From: Microbacterium sp. 2FI
Lineage (GTDB): Bacteria > Actinomycetota > Actinomycetes > Actinomycetales > Microbacteriaceae
Length of the DNA stretch: 64,000 nucleotides
Direction: 5' to 3'
Assembly: GCF_005502885.1 (NCBI RefSeq)
Contig: NZ_SCMR01000008.1
Location: forward strand, 62,001-126,000
Translations under genes and position numbers: made by a program
Notes under the pieces: model-generated
Databases searched by the model: none
The model's input: the letters and a program-made list of their open reading frames with translations, nothing else
What the model was told of the DNA's origin: nothing
Shown here: positions 17,028 to 25,898 of the stretch, piece after piece
How positions within the stretch are numbered: the first letter of the stretch is position 1
Layout: the number at the start of each line of letters is the position of its first letter

Positions 17028-17680
17028 TCCCCGGTGCTACGGATCCGCGGTCCGGACGGATTGCCGTGTGGACCGCGGTCGTCGGCACGGTGTTCATCGC
17101 TGTCGGTGCGTTCTGGTTGTCGTTCACCGCTCTCGCGGATCTCGCCCGCCGGTCCGGCATCGCGGCGACGCAGGCGTGGGCGTGGCCGCTCATTGTGGAC
17201 GGAATCATCGTCGTGGGAACCGTTGCCGTCGTCGCGCTCGCCGGACAGCGGGGTGCGTGGTATCCGTGGATGCTGCTCGTGATCGGTGCGGCGGTATCGG
17301 TCGCCGCAAACTCGATCCATGCCGTCGTCGCGGCCGATGCGGATGTTCTTCCCGTGCTTGCAGCGTCGGTTGCCGCAGTACCTCCGCTGGTGCTTCTCGC
17401 GATCACACACCTGACGGTCGTTCTCACCCAGCGATTCCGGTTTCACGTCTCCTCCACAACCGAGGCGACACCGGACCTATCCACAGAAGTCGTTCGACTT
17501 CGCCCGCTGTCCGATGTTCCCGAGAAGGGTGCCCGTAGAGACGTTGCGGCGCTGATGCGTCAGCGCGGGATGTCGAACAAGGAGATCGCAAGCGCCACGG
17601 GAGTTCATCCCTCGACGGTCGGCCGATGGCTCGCGGGGGCGATCGGCACACCTGAGGTACAGAAGGGAGCTACGTCATGA
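17024..17680 (+). CDS. DUF2637-like membrane protein with C-terminal helix-turn-helix
   Basis: 218 residues from GTG 17,024. Four membrane helices occupy the first 140 residues, including WAWPLIVDGIIVVGTVAVVAL, typical of the DUF2637/SpdB-like plasmid-spread proteins of actinobacteria. The cytosolic end has a helix-turn-helix (MSNKEIASATGVHPSTVGRW), suggesting DNA binding at the membrane. Its stop overlaps the next ATG (ATGA). Role in transfer or intramycelial-type spread is inferred from family and position. Confidence 0.78.
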   Translation: MIPGATDPRSGRIAVWTAVVGTVFIAVGAFWLSFTALADLARRSGIAATQAWAWPLIVDGIIVVGTVAVVALAGQRGAWYPWMLLVIGAAVSVAANSIHAVVAADADVLPVLAASVAAVPPLVLLAITHLTVVLTQRFRFHVSSTTEATPDLSTEVVRLRPLSDVPEKGARRDVAALMRQRGMSNKEIASATGVHPSTVGRWLAGAIGTPEVQKGATS

Positions 17681-18093
17681 ACGATTACGAGCGAGTCGAT
17701 CAGTCTCGTCTGCCACTACGCCCGGGCACGTCGGAGCGGGAACGGGAACTTTCTGGCAACCCGTCCCCCGATGAGGTCTCCGAACTGGCGCGGCACGGCG
17801 ATCCTTCACTCGCGAGGCAGCCCCTCTCCCTCTCCGGCGCCGAGCAGGTTCGAAGCGAGGTCGTCTGGATGCGGCCTACGGAACTCGTTCCCGCCGTTAC
17901 GGGGCGCGTCGCGGGGCAGGGAATCGACCTCGAGTCCTCACTCGCGCGGCGAGCGCGCGCCATCCCGACGCAGGGAGTCGCAGCAACTCGCCGAGCTATC
18001 CGTGAACGGGCGCTTCGCCTCCCGCCGGTCGAGGCGTTTGGGAACGGTCGCGCTGTTCACGGATCGGTCCGCCGCAGTGGAATCGGCCGCTAG
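17677..18093 (+). CDS. Hypothetical protein of the transfer operon
   Basis: 138 residues from ATG 17,677, coupled to the preceding gene by ATGA. The N-terminal half is polar and disordered; the C-terminal half is arginine-rich (SLARRARAIPTQG, ATRRAIRERALRLPP) and could bind DNA. It has no domain I recognise. The next gene starts 10 bases later. Operon position supports it as real. Confidence 0.65.
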   Translation: MNDYERVDQSRLPLRPGTSERERELSGNPSPDEVSELARHGDPSLARQPLSLSGAEQVRSEVVWMRPTELVPAVTGRVAGQGIDLESSLARRARAIPTQGVAATRRAIRERALRLPPVEAFGNGRAVHGSVRRSGIGR

Positions 18094-18103
18094 CGAGGTT
18101 GCC

Positions 18104-19003
18104 ATGTCGAACCAGGGTCTCCCGTCAACTGGTGCAGAGTCGGCGCGCTCGACGCGGACTCACGACTCGTCCGAGTCGGCGAACAAGTCCGCTGCGTTTG
18201 AGAGCTCGGAGGGTCTGCGCGAGCTGCTCGAACGTCTGGCCGCGCAAGATCACGGTGCCTGGCGCCGCGACGCCGAAGCGGCAGCGCTCATGGGGCACGT
18301 CGTTCGGCGATACGCCAAGCTCGCTCGCAAGCATGGGCTCGATCCATGGGATGCTGCCGCAGCGGCATTCGATGCGATGCGCTCGTCGTCCGTGCGCAAT
18401 GCCGACGATCCCTGGGCGGTAGTCACGCGGGCGGTGCAGGTGACGCTGATCGCTGAGGAACGCGCGAATGGACTGCTGTGCTCCGTCTACCAGGCGCGCC
18501 GTCCTGAGTTCTCGTCGTTCCACGACCCCGAGCGATTCAGCGACCGGGAGAACCCTCTGAGCGACTATCATCCGGCACTTCGCGTGCAGTCGATCGGGGA
18601 CGAGCCGGATGACGGCCACTCATCTGACGGCGCCGGGATAGGTGATGCAGTCGAGAATGCGATCGCCTTCATGACCCTGCTCGGCTGGCCGCGCACGCCC
18701 GCGCGCACCGCGATGGAGTACATCTGCGCACGGCTCAGCGAGGTCCCTTCGCGTGCGACGGCCTGGGAATCGCTCCGGCGCGACGTTCACGGAAGAACCC
18801 TCCTCGACCTGTCGTCCGCGTCGTGGAATGGATTGCTCCGCGCGGTCCTTGGTAACCCGGAACCGGAGGTCGCGCGGACGACAGCTGGCCGCGGCATCCT
18901 GCTTCGCCTGCTGATCGGCGAGCCGCTGCGTTCTCTCCTGACGGATGACGACCTCGTCCTCGCGGTCAGTCTCGCCGCACCCGCCGAGCGGTCGAGGCGG
19001 TGA
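18104..19003 (+). CDS. Conserved ICE protein of unknown function
   Basis: 299 residues from ATG 18,104, which has a GAGG site at the right distance; longer in-frame starts would overlap the preceding gene. A serine-rich N-terminus (about 1-35) precedes a helical domain with KHGLDPWDAAAAAFDAMRS, DDPWAVVTRAVQVTLIAEER and FHDPERFSDRENPLSDYHPA. I recall similar proteins beside DUF2637 genes in actinobacterial elements but no assigned function. It overlaps the parB GTG (GTGA). Confidence 0.7.
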   Translation: MSNQGLPSTGAESARSTRTHDSSESANKSAAFESSEGLRELLERLAAQDHGAWRRDAEAAALMGHVVRRYAKLARKHGLDPWDAAAAAFDAMRSSSVRNADDPWAVVTRAVQVTLIAEERANGLLCSVYQARRPEFSSFHDPERFSDRENPLSDYHPALRVQSIGDEPDDGHSSDGAGIGDAVENAIAFMTLLGWPRTPARTAMEYICARLSEVPSRATAWESLRRDVHGRTLLDLSSASWNGLLRAVLGNPEPEVARTTAGRGILLRLLIGEPLRSLLTDDDLVLAVSLAAPAERSRR

Positions 19004-20010
19004 CCGTGGGAACCAACACCGGCCACATCGAGCTCGAACGATCGATCGAATCGATCATCGTCGGGAAGCGACACCGCACCGAATACGGGGACATCGACGA
19101 GCTCGCCGACTCGATCACCCGTGACGGCCTGCTGCAGCCGGTCACCGTGACCCCGGAAGGCGTCTTGGTGTGTGGCGCTCGTCGGCTCGAAGCGTTGAAG
19201 CGGCTGGGCGAGAAGACGATCAAAGTGTGGGTGCGGTCTGGCATCTCGGATCGGCTCGCCGAGCTGTTGGCGGAGCAGGCTGAGAACCTCCTCCACAAGC
19301 CGCTCACGCCGACAGAGGCGGCCGCCCTCTACACCGAACTGAAGGATCACATCGCCGACGACGCGACTCGCCGTCAGGCCGCGACCCGCTTCGGCCGTCC
19401 CGAGTCGCGGAATGGAAGTGACGGTGGTGCCACCGTGGCACCACCGCAGTTCAAGTCGGGCAAGAGTCGCACGCAGGCAGCCCAGATGGTCACCGGCAAG
19501 GCGTCGTACACGACGCTGGAGCGCATCGCCGAACTTCAGCGCTTTGTCACTGACCCTGGCGCCGACCCAGCCCTGAAAGAGAAGGCGAGCGAAGAGCTGC
19601 GACTCATCGACGAGGGCGGAAGTGTCGCCGCGTCGCACGCGCGAATCCGGCAACTTCTCGAGCCGGAGCCGGCACAGCAGTTCGAGGACTTCGAAGCGCC
19701 CGAAGACTTCGAGCCGCCCGACGAACTCGAGCAGTTGGCGAGCGCGGCCCTTGCGAGAGTCAAGGAGGCCAAGCGAAATCGGCGGACGCCCCGGTCGCGC
19801 GCCGTCGCGACGCATGTCTTTCCCGTCCGGGCGTTCGTGCGTGTGTGGGAGGACCTCGACCTCTGGTGGACACACTTCGATGTCGCAGCTGTGGCCTCCG
19901 AATTGACTGATGAGCAACTCGAGCAGTTCGAGTCGACTCTCGCGTCGACCGTGGAGTTCTTCTCGACGCTCCGCAGTGCGAGGGTGCAACTGAAGCGGGA
20001 GATTGCGTAA
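19000..20010 (+). CDS. parB: ParB-family partition/DNA-binding protein
   Basis: 336 residues from GTG 19,000. The ParB N-terminal domain lies at about 10-75: RHRTEYGDIDELADSI, GLLQPVTVTPEGVLVCGARR, LEALKRLGEKT. A helical DNA-binding middle follows (HKPLTPTEAAALY). The C-terminal third is acidic then basic, with a final helical region. No parA lies next to it in the element, so it may act in replication control or transfer. The TAA shares a base with the next ATG (TAATG). Confidence 0.85.
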   Translation: MTVGTNTGHIELERSIESIIVGKRHRTEYGDIDELADSITRDGLLQPVTVTPEGVLVCGARRLEALKRLGEKTIKVWVRSGISDRLAELLAEQAENLLHKPLTPTEAAALYTELKDHIADDATRRQAATRFGRPESRNGSDGGATVAPPQFKSGKSRTQAAQMVTGKASYTTLERIAELQRFVTDPGADPALKEKASEELRLIDEGGSVAASHARIRQLLEPEPAQQFEDFEAPEDFEPPDELEQLASAALARVKEAKRNRRTPRSRAVATHVFPVRAFVRVWEDLDLWWTHFDVAAVASELTDEQLEQFESTLASTVEFFSTLRSARVQLKREIA

Positions 20011-20690
20011 TGGTCGCCACGCTGCGACCCCGGCGGCGCCTCGTCCTTTTCCTCACGATCGGTTTCGCTGTGTTGGCCGCACTCGTCGGCGTCGGGCTGT
20101 ACGGCCTAGTCCTAGCGCCGACGCCAAGCACGCCGACGACTGCTGTCGATCCAGCAGCGCCGGCTACCCCGCCCGTTGATCCCGAACCGAGAGCCTCGAG
20201 AGCAGAGCTTCCCCCGATCCGCTCGACACCTGATGCCGAGTCCTTCGCGCGCGACGCAGCGCATGCGCTCATCAATTGGGACACCGCGACCGACTTCGAT
20301 CCGGTCGACTACGCACAGGTCATCGTCGACGCCGGGGATCCCTCCGGAGCCGAGACCGCCGGGCTTGCCTCCGATGTGCGCATCTACCTGCCGACCGCGG
20401 AAGCCTGGATGACGCTGCGCACCTACGGCACGCGCCAGTGGCTCACCATCGATGAAGCGTTCGTGCCGGCATCCTGGAACGACGCGATCGATCAAGCGAC
20501 ACCTGGCCAAATCCTTCCCGGAACCATCGCGTACACAATCACGGGTACACGCCACCGCGCGGGCATCGTAGGGACCCAGGCGCAGGAGACGTCTCGACCG
20601 ATCGCGTTCACACTCTTCATCGCCTGCGAGCCGAGTTTCGACGAATGCCGCCTGCTCCGGCTCTCCGAGGTCGACAATCCGCTCCGGTGA
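20010..20690 (+). CDS. Single-pass membrane protein, possibly VirB8/TcpC-like
   Basis: 226 residues: short basic N-terminus, one membrane helix (about 11-33), a proline-rich linker, then an extracellular domain of about 160 residues with SFARDAAHALINWDT near its start. This topology and its position between ParB and the cell-wall hydrolase fit a VirB8/TcpC-type conjugation subunit, but the sequence alone does not prove the fold. The C-terminus contains one C-x6-C pair (ACEPSFDEC). Confidence 0.6.
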   Translation: MVATLRPRRRLVLFLTIGFAVLAALVGVGLYGLVLAPTPSTPTTAVDPAAPATPPVDPEPRASRAELPPIRSTPDAESFARDAAHALINWDTATDFDPVDYAQVIVDAGDPSGAETAGLASDVRIYLPTAEAWMTLRTYGTRQWLTIDEAFVPASWNDAIDQATPGQILPGTIAYTITGTRHRAGIVGTQAQETSRPIAFTLFIACEPSFDECRLLRLSEVDNPLR

Positions 20691-21871
20691 CGGACGTCCG
20701 CATGAAGAAGCTCGTCATCGCCCTCGCCGTCGCCCTGATCACCCTGCCGTTCGCCGGCTTGATCGCGCTCCCCCTCGTCCTCTCCCCCGCCGCGCTCGCT
20801 GCCTGCCAGGCATCCGGCCAGCTCGTCGTCACCGAGGTGCCGGAGAACCTGACGGCGACACGGAGCGACGGGGTACCGGTAACCCTCGGGCACACACAAC
20901 TCACCCGTGCCGCGACGATCATCACGGTCGGCAGCGGTATTGAGGGTGTCGGGCGGCAGGGGGTGCTGATCGGGCTGATGGCCGCACTCACCGAGTCGAC
21001 CCTGCGCATGCTCGCGAACGCCGCCTATCCCGCATCGCTGGGCATGCCCAACGACGGCATCGGGAGCGATCACGACTCACTCGGCCTGTTTCAGATGCGC
21101 CCGACGGCCGGCTGGGGCACCGTGGATGAGCTCATGGATCCGGACTACCAGGTGCGCGCATTCTTCGGCGGAGCAGAAGGACCCAACTTTCCCTCCCCCG
21201 CGGGGCTCCTCGACATCCCTGGCTGGCAGGCAGCCGATCCCGGCTCGGCCGCGCAAGCAGTCGAGCGCTCGGCCTACCCCGACCGCTACCAGGACTATCA
21301 GCCCGTCGCGGAAGCCATCCTCGTCGCGCTGACCCGGCCGATCGCGTCGGCGAACGGAGGCGGCGCACCTCTCGATTCAGTCCCCGAGACGGCCCGCATC
21401 GTCTTTCCCCTCCCGAGCGACACGTGGGTGCGGGCCAGCGGCTATGGCGGGCGAACCGACCCCATGACGGGTCGACCTGCGTTCCATGCAGGAACCGACT
21501 TCTCTGCGGCAGACGTCACACCGATCTTCTCGATCGCGGACGGGATCGTCAGCTGGGCAGGTCCGTACGGGGGCTACGGACAGCTGATCGTCATCGAGCA
21601 CACGGTCAACGGAGAGCGGGTGGCGTCGGCCTACGCGCACATGTGGCCAACGGGTGTCCACGTGACGGTCGGCGAGCGCGTCACCGCCGGCGCACACATC
21701 GGTGACGTCGGGTCATCCGGCAAGTCCACGGGACCGCACCTGCACTTCGAGATCCGACCCGGCGGTGCGTTCGAACCGGCTATCGACGCAGACCCGTGGC
21801 TCGCCGAGCACGGGGCGGAAGGATTAGACGCCGCTACCGCTGGCAGGACAGCGTGCGCGTCAGGCGCATGA
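20687..21871 (+). CDS. Bifunctional cell-wall hydrolase: lysozyme-like domain plus M23 peptidase
   Basis: 394 residues from GTG 20,687 (GTGA overlap; ATG 20,702 is possible). A signal peptide or anchor is followed by a lysozyme-like segment with ALTESTLR and DSLGLFQMRPTAGWGT (about 100-215). The C-terminal M23/LytM domain has HAGTDFSA, VIEHTV, SAYAHMW and the zinc/catalytic HLHFE. Such VirB1-like enzymes open the peptidoglycan for the conjugation machine. It is in the middle of the transfer operon, 10 bases before the next gene. Confidence 0.9.
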   Translation: MTDVRMKKLVIALAVALITLPFAGLIALPLVLSPAALAACQASGQLVVTEVPENLTATRSDGVPVTLGHTQLTRAATIITVGSGIEGVGRQGVLIGLMAALTESTLRMLANAAYPASLGMPNDGIGSDHDSLGLFQMRPTAGWGTVDELMDPDYQVRAFFGGAEGPNFPSPAGLLDIPGWQAADPGSAAQAVERSAYPDRYQDYQPVAEAILVALTRPIASANGGGAPLDSVPETARIVFPLPSDTWVRASGYGGRTDPMTGRPAFHAGTDFSAADVTPIFSIADGIVSWAGPYGGYGQLIVIEHTVNGERVASAYAHMWPTGVHVTVGERVTAGAHIGDVGSSGKSTGPHLHFEIRPGGAFEPAIDADPWLAEHGAEGLDAATAGRTACASGA

Positions 21872-21881
21872 GGTGACCGAA

Positions 21882-22148
21882 ATGGACATCTTCCCGGACT
21901 TCGGAGCAGTTGGAGGAGCGGGTGACCTCCGCGCGATCGTCGGCGCCCTCCTCATGTACGTCCTGATCTTCGCGGTACTTGCGATCCTCATCTGCGCCGC
22001 CACATGGGCGATCGCGTCTACGAGCGGAAACTACCAGTCGGCCATGAGAGCCCGTACCGGCCTCGTTGTTGCCGTCGGCGCAGCGGCACTTGCCGGCGCG
22101 GCGGTCGCCTGGATGAACTTCCTCATTGGGGTCGGCCAACAGCTCTAG
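21882..22148 (+). CDS. Small two-helix membrane protein (DUF6112-like), first of a tandem pair
   Basis: 88 residues from ATG 21,882, with GAGG 8 bases upstream; a GTG nine bases earlier is less likely. Two hydrophobic helices are separated by a short polar loop (STSGNYQSAMRART). It begins MDIFPDFGAVGGAGDLRAIV and parallels the next gene closely in length, loop and ending (GVGQ). Small two-helix proteins in T4SS operons are often pilin/VirB2- or VirB3-like; this is inference. Confidence 0.8.
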   Translation: MDIFPDFGAVGGAGDLRAIVGALLMYVLIFAVLAILICAATWAIASTSGNYQSAMRARTGLVVAVGAAALAGAAVAWMNFLIGVGQQL

Positions 22149-22246
22149 CCAGAGTGCGTGCACAGACTGCGCGGGTCGACGGATCTCGGGGACGCGGCAC
22201 GCACCTTGTACGCAGGTTCGTTTCTGCGCAGACAAGGAGCACGACC

Positions 22247-22516
22247 GTGATCGACATCGTTCCCAACGGGTCGGGACTTCCCGGCATCGAGCAACTCCGC
22301 GTCATCGTCGGCGCAGTGATGACAGTCGGGCTCATTCTCGCCGTGCTCGCCCTCATCATCGCCGCTGTCGCGTGGGGGTATGGAGCCAACTCATCGAACC
22401 CCCATCTCGCCTCACGGGGCAAGCTCGGCGTTCTGGTGGCGTGCGGCGCGGCACTCATCTGCGGAGCGTCGGTCACGCTCGTGAACTTCTTCTGGGGTGT
22501 CGGCCAGTCCGTCTGA
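22247..22516 (+). CDS. Small two-helix membrane protein (DUF6112-like), second of a tandem pair
   Basis: 89 residues from GTG 22,247, with AAGGAG 7 bases upstream. It has the same plan as the preceding protein: a short acidic N-terminus (MIDIVPNGSGLPG), helix, loop with NSSNPHLASRGKLG, helix and a GVGQSV end. The duplication suggests two different copies of the same type of subunit in the transfer machine. A 98-base gap separates it from the first copy. Confidence 0.8.
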   Translation: MIDIVPNGSGLPGIEQLRVIVGAVMTVGLILAVLALIIAAVAWGYGANSSNPHLASRGKLGVLVACGAALICGASVTLVNFFWGVGQSV

Positions 22517-22549
22517 GCGAGACGCGGCCGATTGAGAGGAACGACGCGA

Positions 22550-23899
22550 GTGGGCGGGGTCTGCGATATTCCGGCGATCGCCGAGGTATGCCAGACCGTC
22601 GGGTCGGGTGTCACATCTCTCGTTGCCGCGCCCTTCGATTGGCTCGCCCACACGCTCGCCGCAGCCGCCGCGTGGTTCTTCGAAGCCGTCTGGGCGGTGT
22701 TCGACACGACCACACTCGTCGACGTCACCGGTGACCAGTACACCCAGGTGTACAACCTGCTTTTCGGCGTAGCGCTGTTCGTGATGCTCGTGTTCTTCTG
22801 CCTGCAACTGATCACCGGATTGGCGCATCGCGATCCGACTGCGCTCTCACGGGCTGCCGTGGGCCTTGGCAAGTCGGTGCTCGGCTCGTTCGTCGCAATC
22901 GCCCTGACGGCGACGCTGCTGGAGATCACGGATCAGCTGGCCGTCGGGATCGTCCAGGCAACAGGAAACACGATGGAGGGAATGGGCGACAGAATCGCCC
23001 TGATGGCCGCCGGGCTGGTCGCGATCAACATCGCGAGCCCCGGCGTCGGCGCGATCATGACGATCTTCCTCGCAGGACTCGCGATCGCAGCCACCGCAAT
23101 TGTGTGGTTCTCGCTCCTCATCCGCAAAGCCCTGCTCCTGGTGGCGATCGTGTTCGCGCCGATCGCACTGGCCGGATTCTCCTGGGATGCGACCCGCGGC
23201 TGGTTCGGCAAATGGGTGGCGTTCGTGGTGGCCCTCGTGTTCTCCAAGCTCGTGCTTGTCGTCCTCTTCCTCGTCGCGATCAACCAGACCGCGGCGCCGA
23301 TTGACCTTGATCTCGCCTCGATCAGCGATCCCGTGGCGGGAGTCGTGCTCATGCTCGTCGCAGCCTTCGCGCCGTACATGACCTACAAGTTCATCTCGTT
23401 CGTCGGCGTCGATATGTACCACGCGATGTCGACCGAACAGGAGGCGAAGGGAGCGCTGAATCGGCCCGTCCCGGTGCCGGTTAGCCCAGCGACGGCGAAG
23501 TCTGCGAAGTCGATCCTCGACGGGGGTGGCACCTCGAGCGGGTCGGCGGCCCCGGTGGCGACGAGCGCCGCCGGCAGCGCGGCCGGAACGGGTGCCGGCG
23601 CGGGAGCGTCTGGGGCAGCAGCGTCAGGCGCAGGAACTTCAGGAGCTGCGGCGGCCGCCGGCCCGGCCGCCGCAGTCATCGTCGGCGGTCAGGTGGCTGG
23701 CAAGGCCGCCTCCGCCGGACCCAAGCTCGGCAACTCCACCGGATCAGCAGCCATGGGACATTCCGAGGGCGCCAATCCGACGGACATACCACCGTCATCG
23801 ACGACCTCCCCGGCTGTCGTGCAACCGATTCCACAGCCGCGCACACCGAACCCGCCCCCGCGACCGATCCCCACTCCGCGCGAAAGGACGACGGCATGA
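22550..23899 (+). CDS. TrbL/VirB6-like conjugation channel protein
   Basis: 449 residues from GTG 22,550 with GAGAGGA upstream. Six or more membrane helices lie between about 65 and 300. The conserved part LLVAIVFAPIALAGFSWD...GWFGKWVAFVVALVFSK is typical of TrbL/VirB6 family channel subunits. The last 150 residues are a low-complexity Ala/Gly/Ser then Pro-rich tail, probably extended and cytosolic. It overlaps the SCO6880 gene by four bases (ATGA). Confidence 0.85.
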   Translation: MGGVCDIPAIAEVCQTVGSGVTSLVAAPFDWLAHTLAAAAAWFFEAVWAVFDTTTLVDVTGDQYTQVYNLLFGVALFVMLVFFCLQLITGLAHRDPTALSRAAVGLGKSVLGSFVAIALTATLLEITDQLAVGIVQATGNTMEGMGDRIALMAAGLVAINIASPGVGAIMTIFLAGLAIAATAIVWFSLLIRKALLLVAIVFAPIALAGFSWDATRGWFGKWVAFVVALVFSKLVLVVLFLVAINQTAAPIDLDLASISDPVAGVVLMLVAAFAPYMTYKFISFVGVDMYHAMSTEQEAKGALNRPVPVPVSPATAKSAKSILDGGGTSSGSAAPVATSAAGSAAGTGAGAGASGAAASGAGTSGAAAAAGPAAAVIVGGQVAGKAASAGPKLGNSTGSAAMGHSEGANPTDIPPSSTTSPAVVQPIPQPRTPNPPPRPIPTPRERTTA

Positions 23900-25359
23900 C
23901 AGCGAGCAACACCCCGCGCGCGAACCAACTCCGCCCGGTTCAGTTCTCCCGTCTGTCCAAGCGAGGCGTGATGCTCGGCCTCTCCCTGGCGCAGCTCGTG
24001 ACGCTCGCCATCGGACTGATCGCGTTCACCAGCGCCGTGTACCTGGGCGGCGGCATCCTCTTCGGCCTCACCTCACCGATCTGGGTGACGAGCATCGCTC
24101 TTGCCTTCGTCCCCGTGGGTGGTCGGAAGCTCATCGAATGGGTGCCGATCTCAACGCGCTGGGTGCGGCGAAGCGTCGGCGGCCAGCTGCGATTCCGTGC
24201 GGACTTGGTCAAGCCGCGCCCCGCGGGCACGCTCGCACTCCCCGGCGACGCCGCCGCGCTCCGAGAGTGGGTCGACCCCGAGACAGGCGCCGCCATGATC
24301 CAAGACCCTCACGCTCAGACCCTGACGGCGATCGCCGGCATCACGCATCCGGCTTTCGTTCTTCTCGACAGCGGCGAACAGGAGCGTCGGGTGGCCGGCT
24401 GGGGGCGAGTGCTCGCGACGGTCTGCCGGTCGGGCCGCATCGCGCGCGTGCAGATCTCCGAGCGCACAGTGCCCAGCTCCGGAAGCGGGCTCGCCGAATG
24501 GTGGGCCCGGCATGGTGTCGATGATGACTCTTGGCCGGCGGTCACCTACAAGGAGCTCATTGAGCGCGCCGGCCCTGCCGGCGAACGGCATGAGACGACA
24601 ATCGCCCTCGCGCTCGACCTACGCGCGGCCGCCCGCCAGATCCGCGCCGCCGGGGGTGGCATGAAGGGGGCAGCGAGCGTCCTGCGTCAGGAGATGACGA
24701 CGTTCGCGGCAGCGCTGCGGGCAGCCGATCTGACGCCTACAGGCTGGCTGAGCCCAGGCGAGGTCGCAGTCGTGCTGCGCTCCGCATACGATCCCGCAGC
24801 CGCTCCCGCGCTCGAGCGACACGGGGACATTGGCCGATCTCTCGCAACGGCCGGCCCCATCGCAGTCTCCGAAACCTGGGACCGGCTACGTACCGACTCG
24901 GCCCACCACGCGGTTCTCTGGATCTCGGAGTGGCCGCGGTCACAGGTGTACCCCGGCTTCCTCTCCCCCTTGCTGCTGACCTCGGGCATCCAACGCACAT
25001 TCACTCTGACGTGCACGCCGGTCCGTGCCGACCTCGCTGCGCGGGACATCAGGAGAAAGAAGGTGGGGCTTCTCTCGGATGCCGCGCAGCGGGCGAAGGT
25101 CGGGCAGATCGAGGATGCCGCGCGCACCGCCGAATACAACGACGTCGTGCAGCAAGAGTCAGACCTTACGGCTGGTCACGGCGTGCTGCGCTTCACCGGG
25201 CTCGTCGCAGTGTCGGCGCCGAGCGTCGACGAGCTGGATGCCGCAGTCGCGGCGATCGAGCAGGCCGCCGTGCAAGCTGCCTGCGAAACACGGAGGCTCG
25301 TGGGTCAGCAGGCGCAAGCGTTCGCCGTCGCCGCGCTGCCCCTGTGCCGAACCGTATGA
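23896..25359 (+). CDS. SCO6880-family T4SS protein
   Basis: 487 residues. Two membrane helices near the N-terminus (about 25-75) have a PrgI-like layout; a large soluble region follows, resembling the N-terminal part of VirB4 proteins (EWVDPETGAAMIQDP, LWISEWPRSQVYPGFLSPLLL). It has no P-loop, and the ATPase follows as a separate gene after the small gene at 25,416. This split between SCO6880 and ATPase is normal in actinobacterial T4SS loci. Confidence 0.85.
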   Translation: MTASNTPRANQLRPVQFSRLSKRGVMLGLSLAQLVTLAIGLIAFTSAVYLGGGILFGLTSPIWVTSIALAFVPVGGRKLIEWVPISTRWVRRSVGGQLRFRADLVKPRPAGTLALPGDAAALREWVDPETGAAMIQDPHAQTLTAIAGITHPAFVLLDSGEQERRVAGWGRVLATVCRSGRIARVQISERTVPSSGSGLAEWWARHGVDDDSWPAVTYKELIERAGPAGERHETTIALALDLRAAARQIRAAGGGMKGAASVLRQEMTTFAAALRAADLTPTGWLSPGEVAVVLRSAYDPAAAPALERHGDIGRSLATAGPIAVSETWDRLRTDSAHHAVLWISEWPRSQVYPGFLSPLLLTSGIQRTFTLTCTPVRADLAARDIRRKKVGLLSDAAQRAKVGQIEDAARTAEYNDVVQQESDLTAGHGVLRFTGLVAVSAPSVDELDAAVAAIEQAAVQAACETRRLVGQQAQAFAVAALPLCRTV

Positions 25360-25415
25360 CGCGCGGGGACACCTCGCGCACCTGACTGACGACTTCTGTT
25401 GCAGGGGGACACGCA

Positions 25416-25898
25416 ATGCCTACATTCCAGGATCCTGTCGTCGATGGCGAGGAAGCGTGTCACGCATTGCGCGCTCTCGCGCACGCTACGCGCACGTTCG
25501 ATAACCCGGCACAGACGTACGAGGTGGTCGGGGATCTGCTGGGCGGGCTGAGATCGCTCGAACAGGTGCTCGATCAGCTCGCGTTCGCGCACACCAGCTC
25601 GGACGCGATCGCCCGCACTGATGACGGCGATCACTGGGCCGGGGTGGAGGAAGCCCACGCAGCCGCCCTCGCGCTGCGCCGTGCGTCGACCCTTGTCGCT
25701 CGGGCCGGCATGGCCCTGGATCGGGCATCTCAGCACTCGGGCCGAATCGCATGGGGCTCCCCCTCCGCCGCCGCGCCGCCGGTCTCGGAATCGCTCGCGC
25801 CCCGCTTCAATCCGAACGACTCGTTTCAGCGCCCTGGCCACTTCGCCTTCCAGGGCTCTGGTGCGAAAGTTCACCGCCGGAACGGGATGTCGCTGTGA
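25416..25898 (+). CDS. Hypothetical helical protein of the transfer operon
   Basis: 160 residues from ATG 25,416 with a clear AGGGGG ribosome site. Helical through residue 105 (VVGDLLGGLRSLEQVLDQLAF, AALALRRASTLVARAG), then a flexible tail. It lies between the SCO6880 gene and the VirB4-like ATPase, which it overlaps by four bases (GTGA). I do not recognise the family; it might be a chaperone or an anchoring subunit of the ATPase. Confidence 0.65.
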   Translation: MPTFQDPVVDGEEACHALRALAHATRTFDNPAQTYEVVGDLLGGLRSLEQVLDQLAFAHTSSDAIARTDDGDHWAGVEEAHAAALALRRASTLVARAGMALDRASQHSGRIAWGSPSAAAPPVSESLAPRFNPNDSFQRPGHFAFQGSGAKVHRRNGMSL

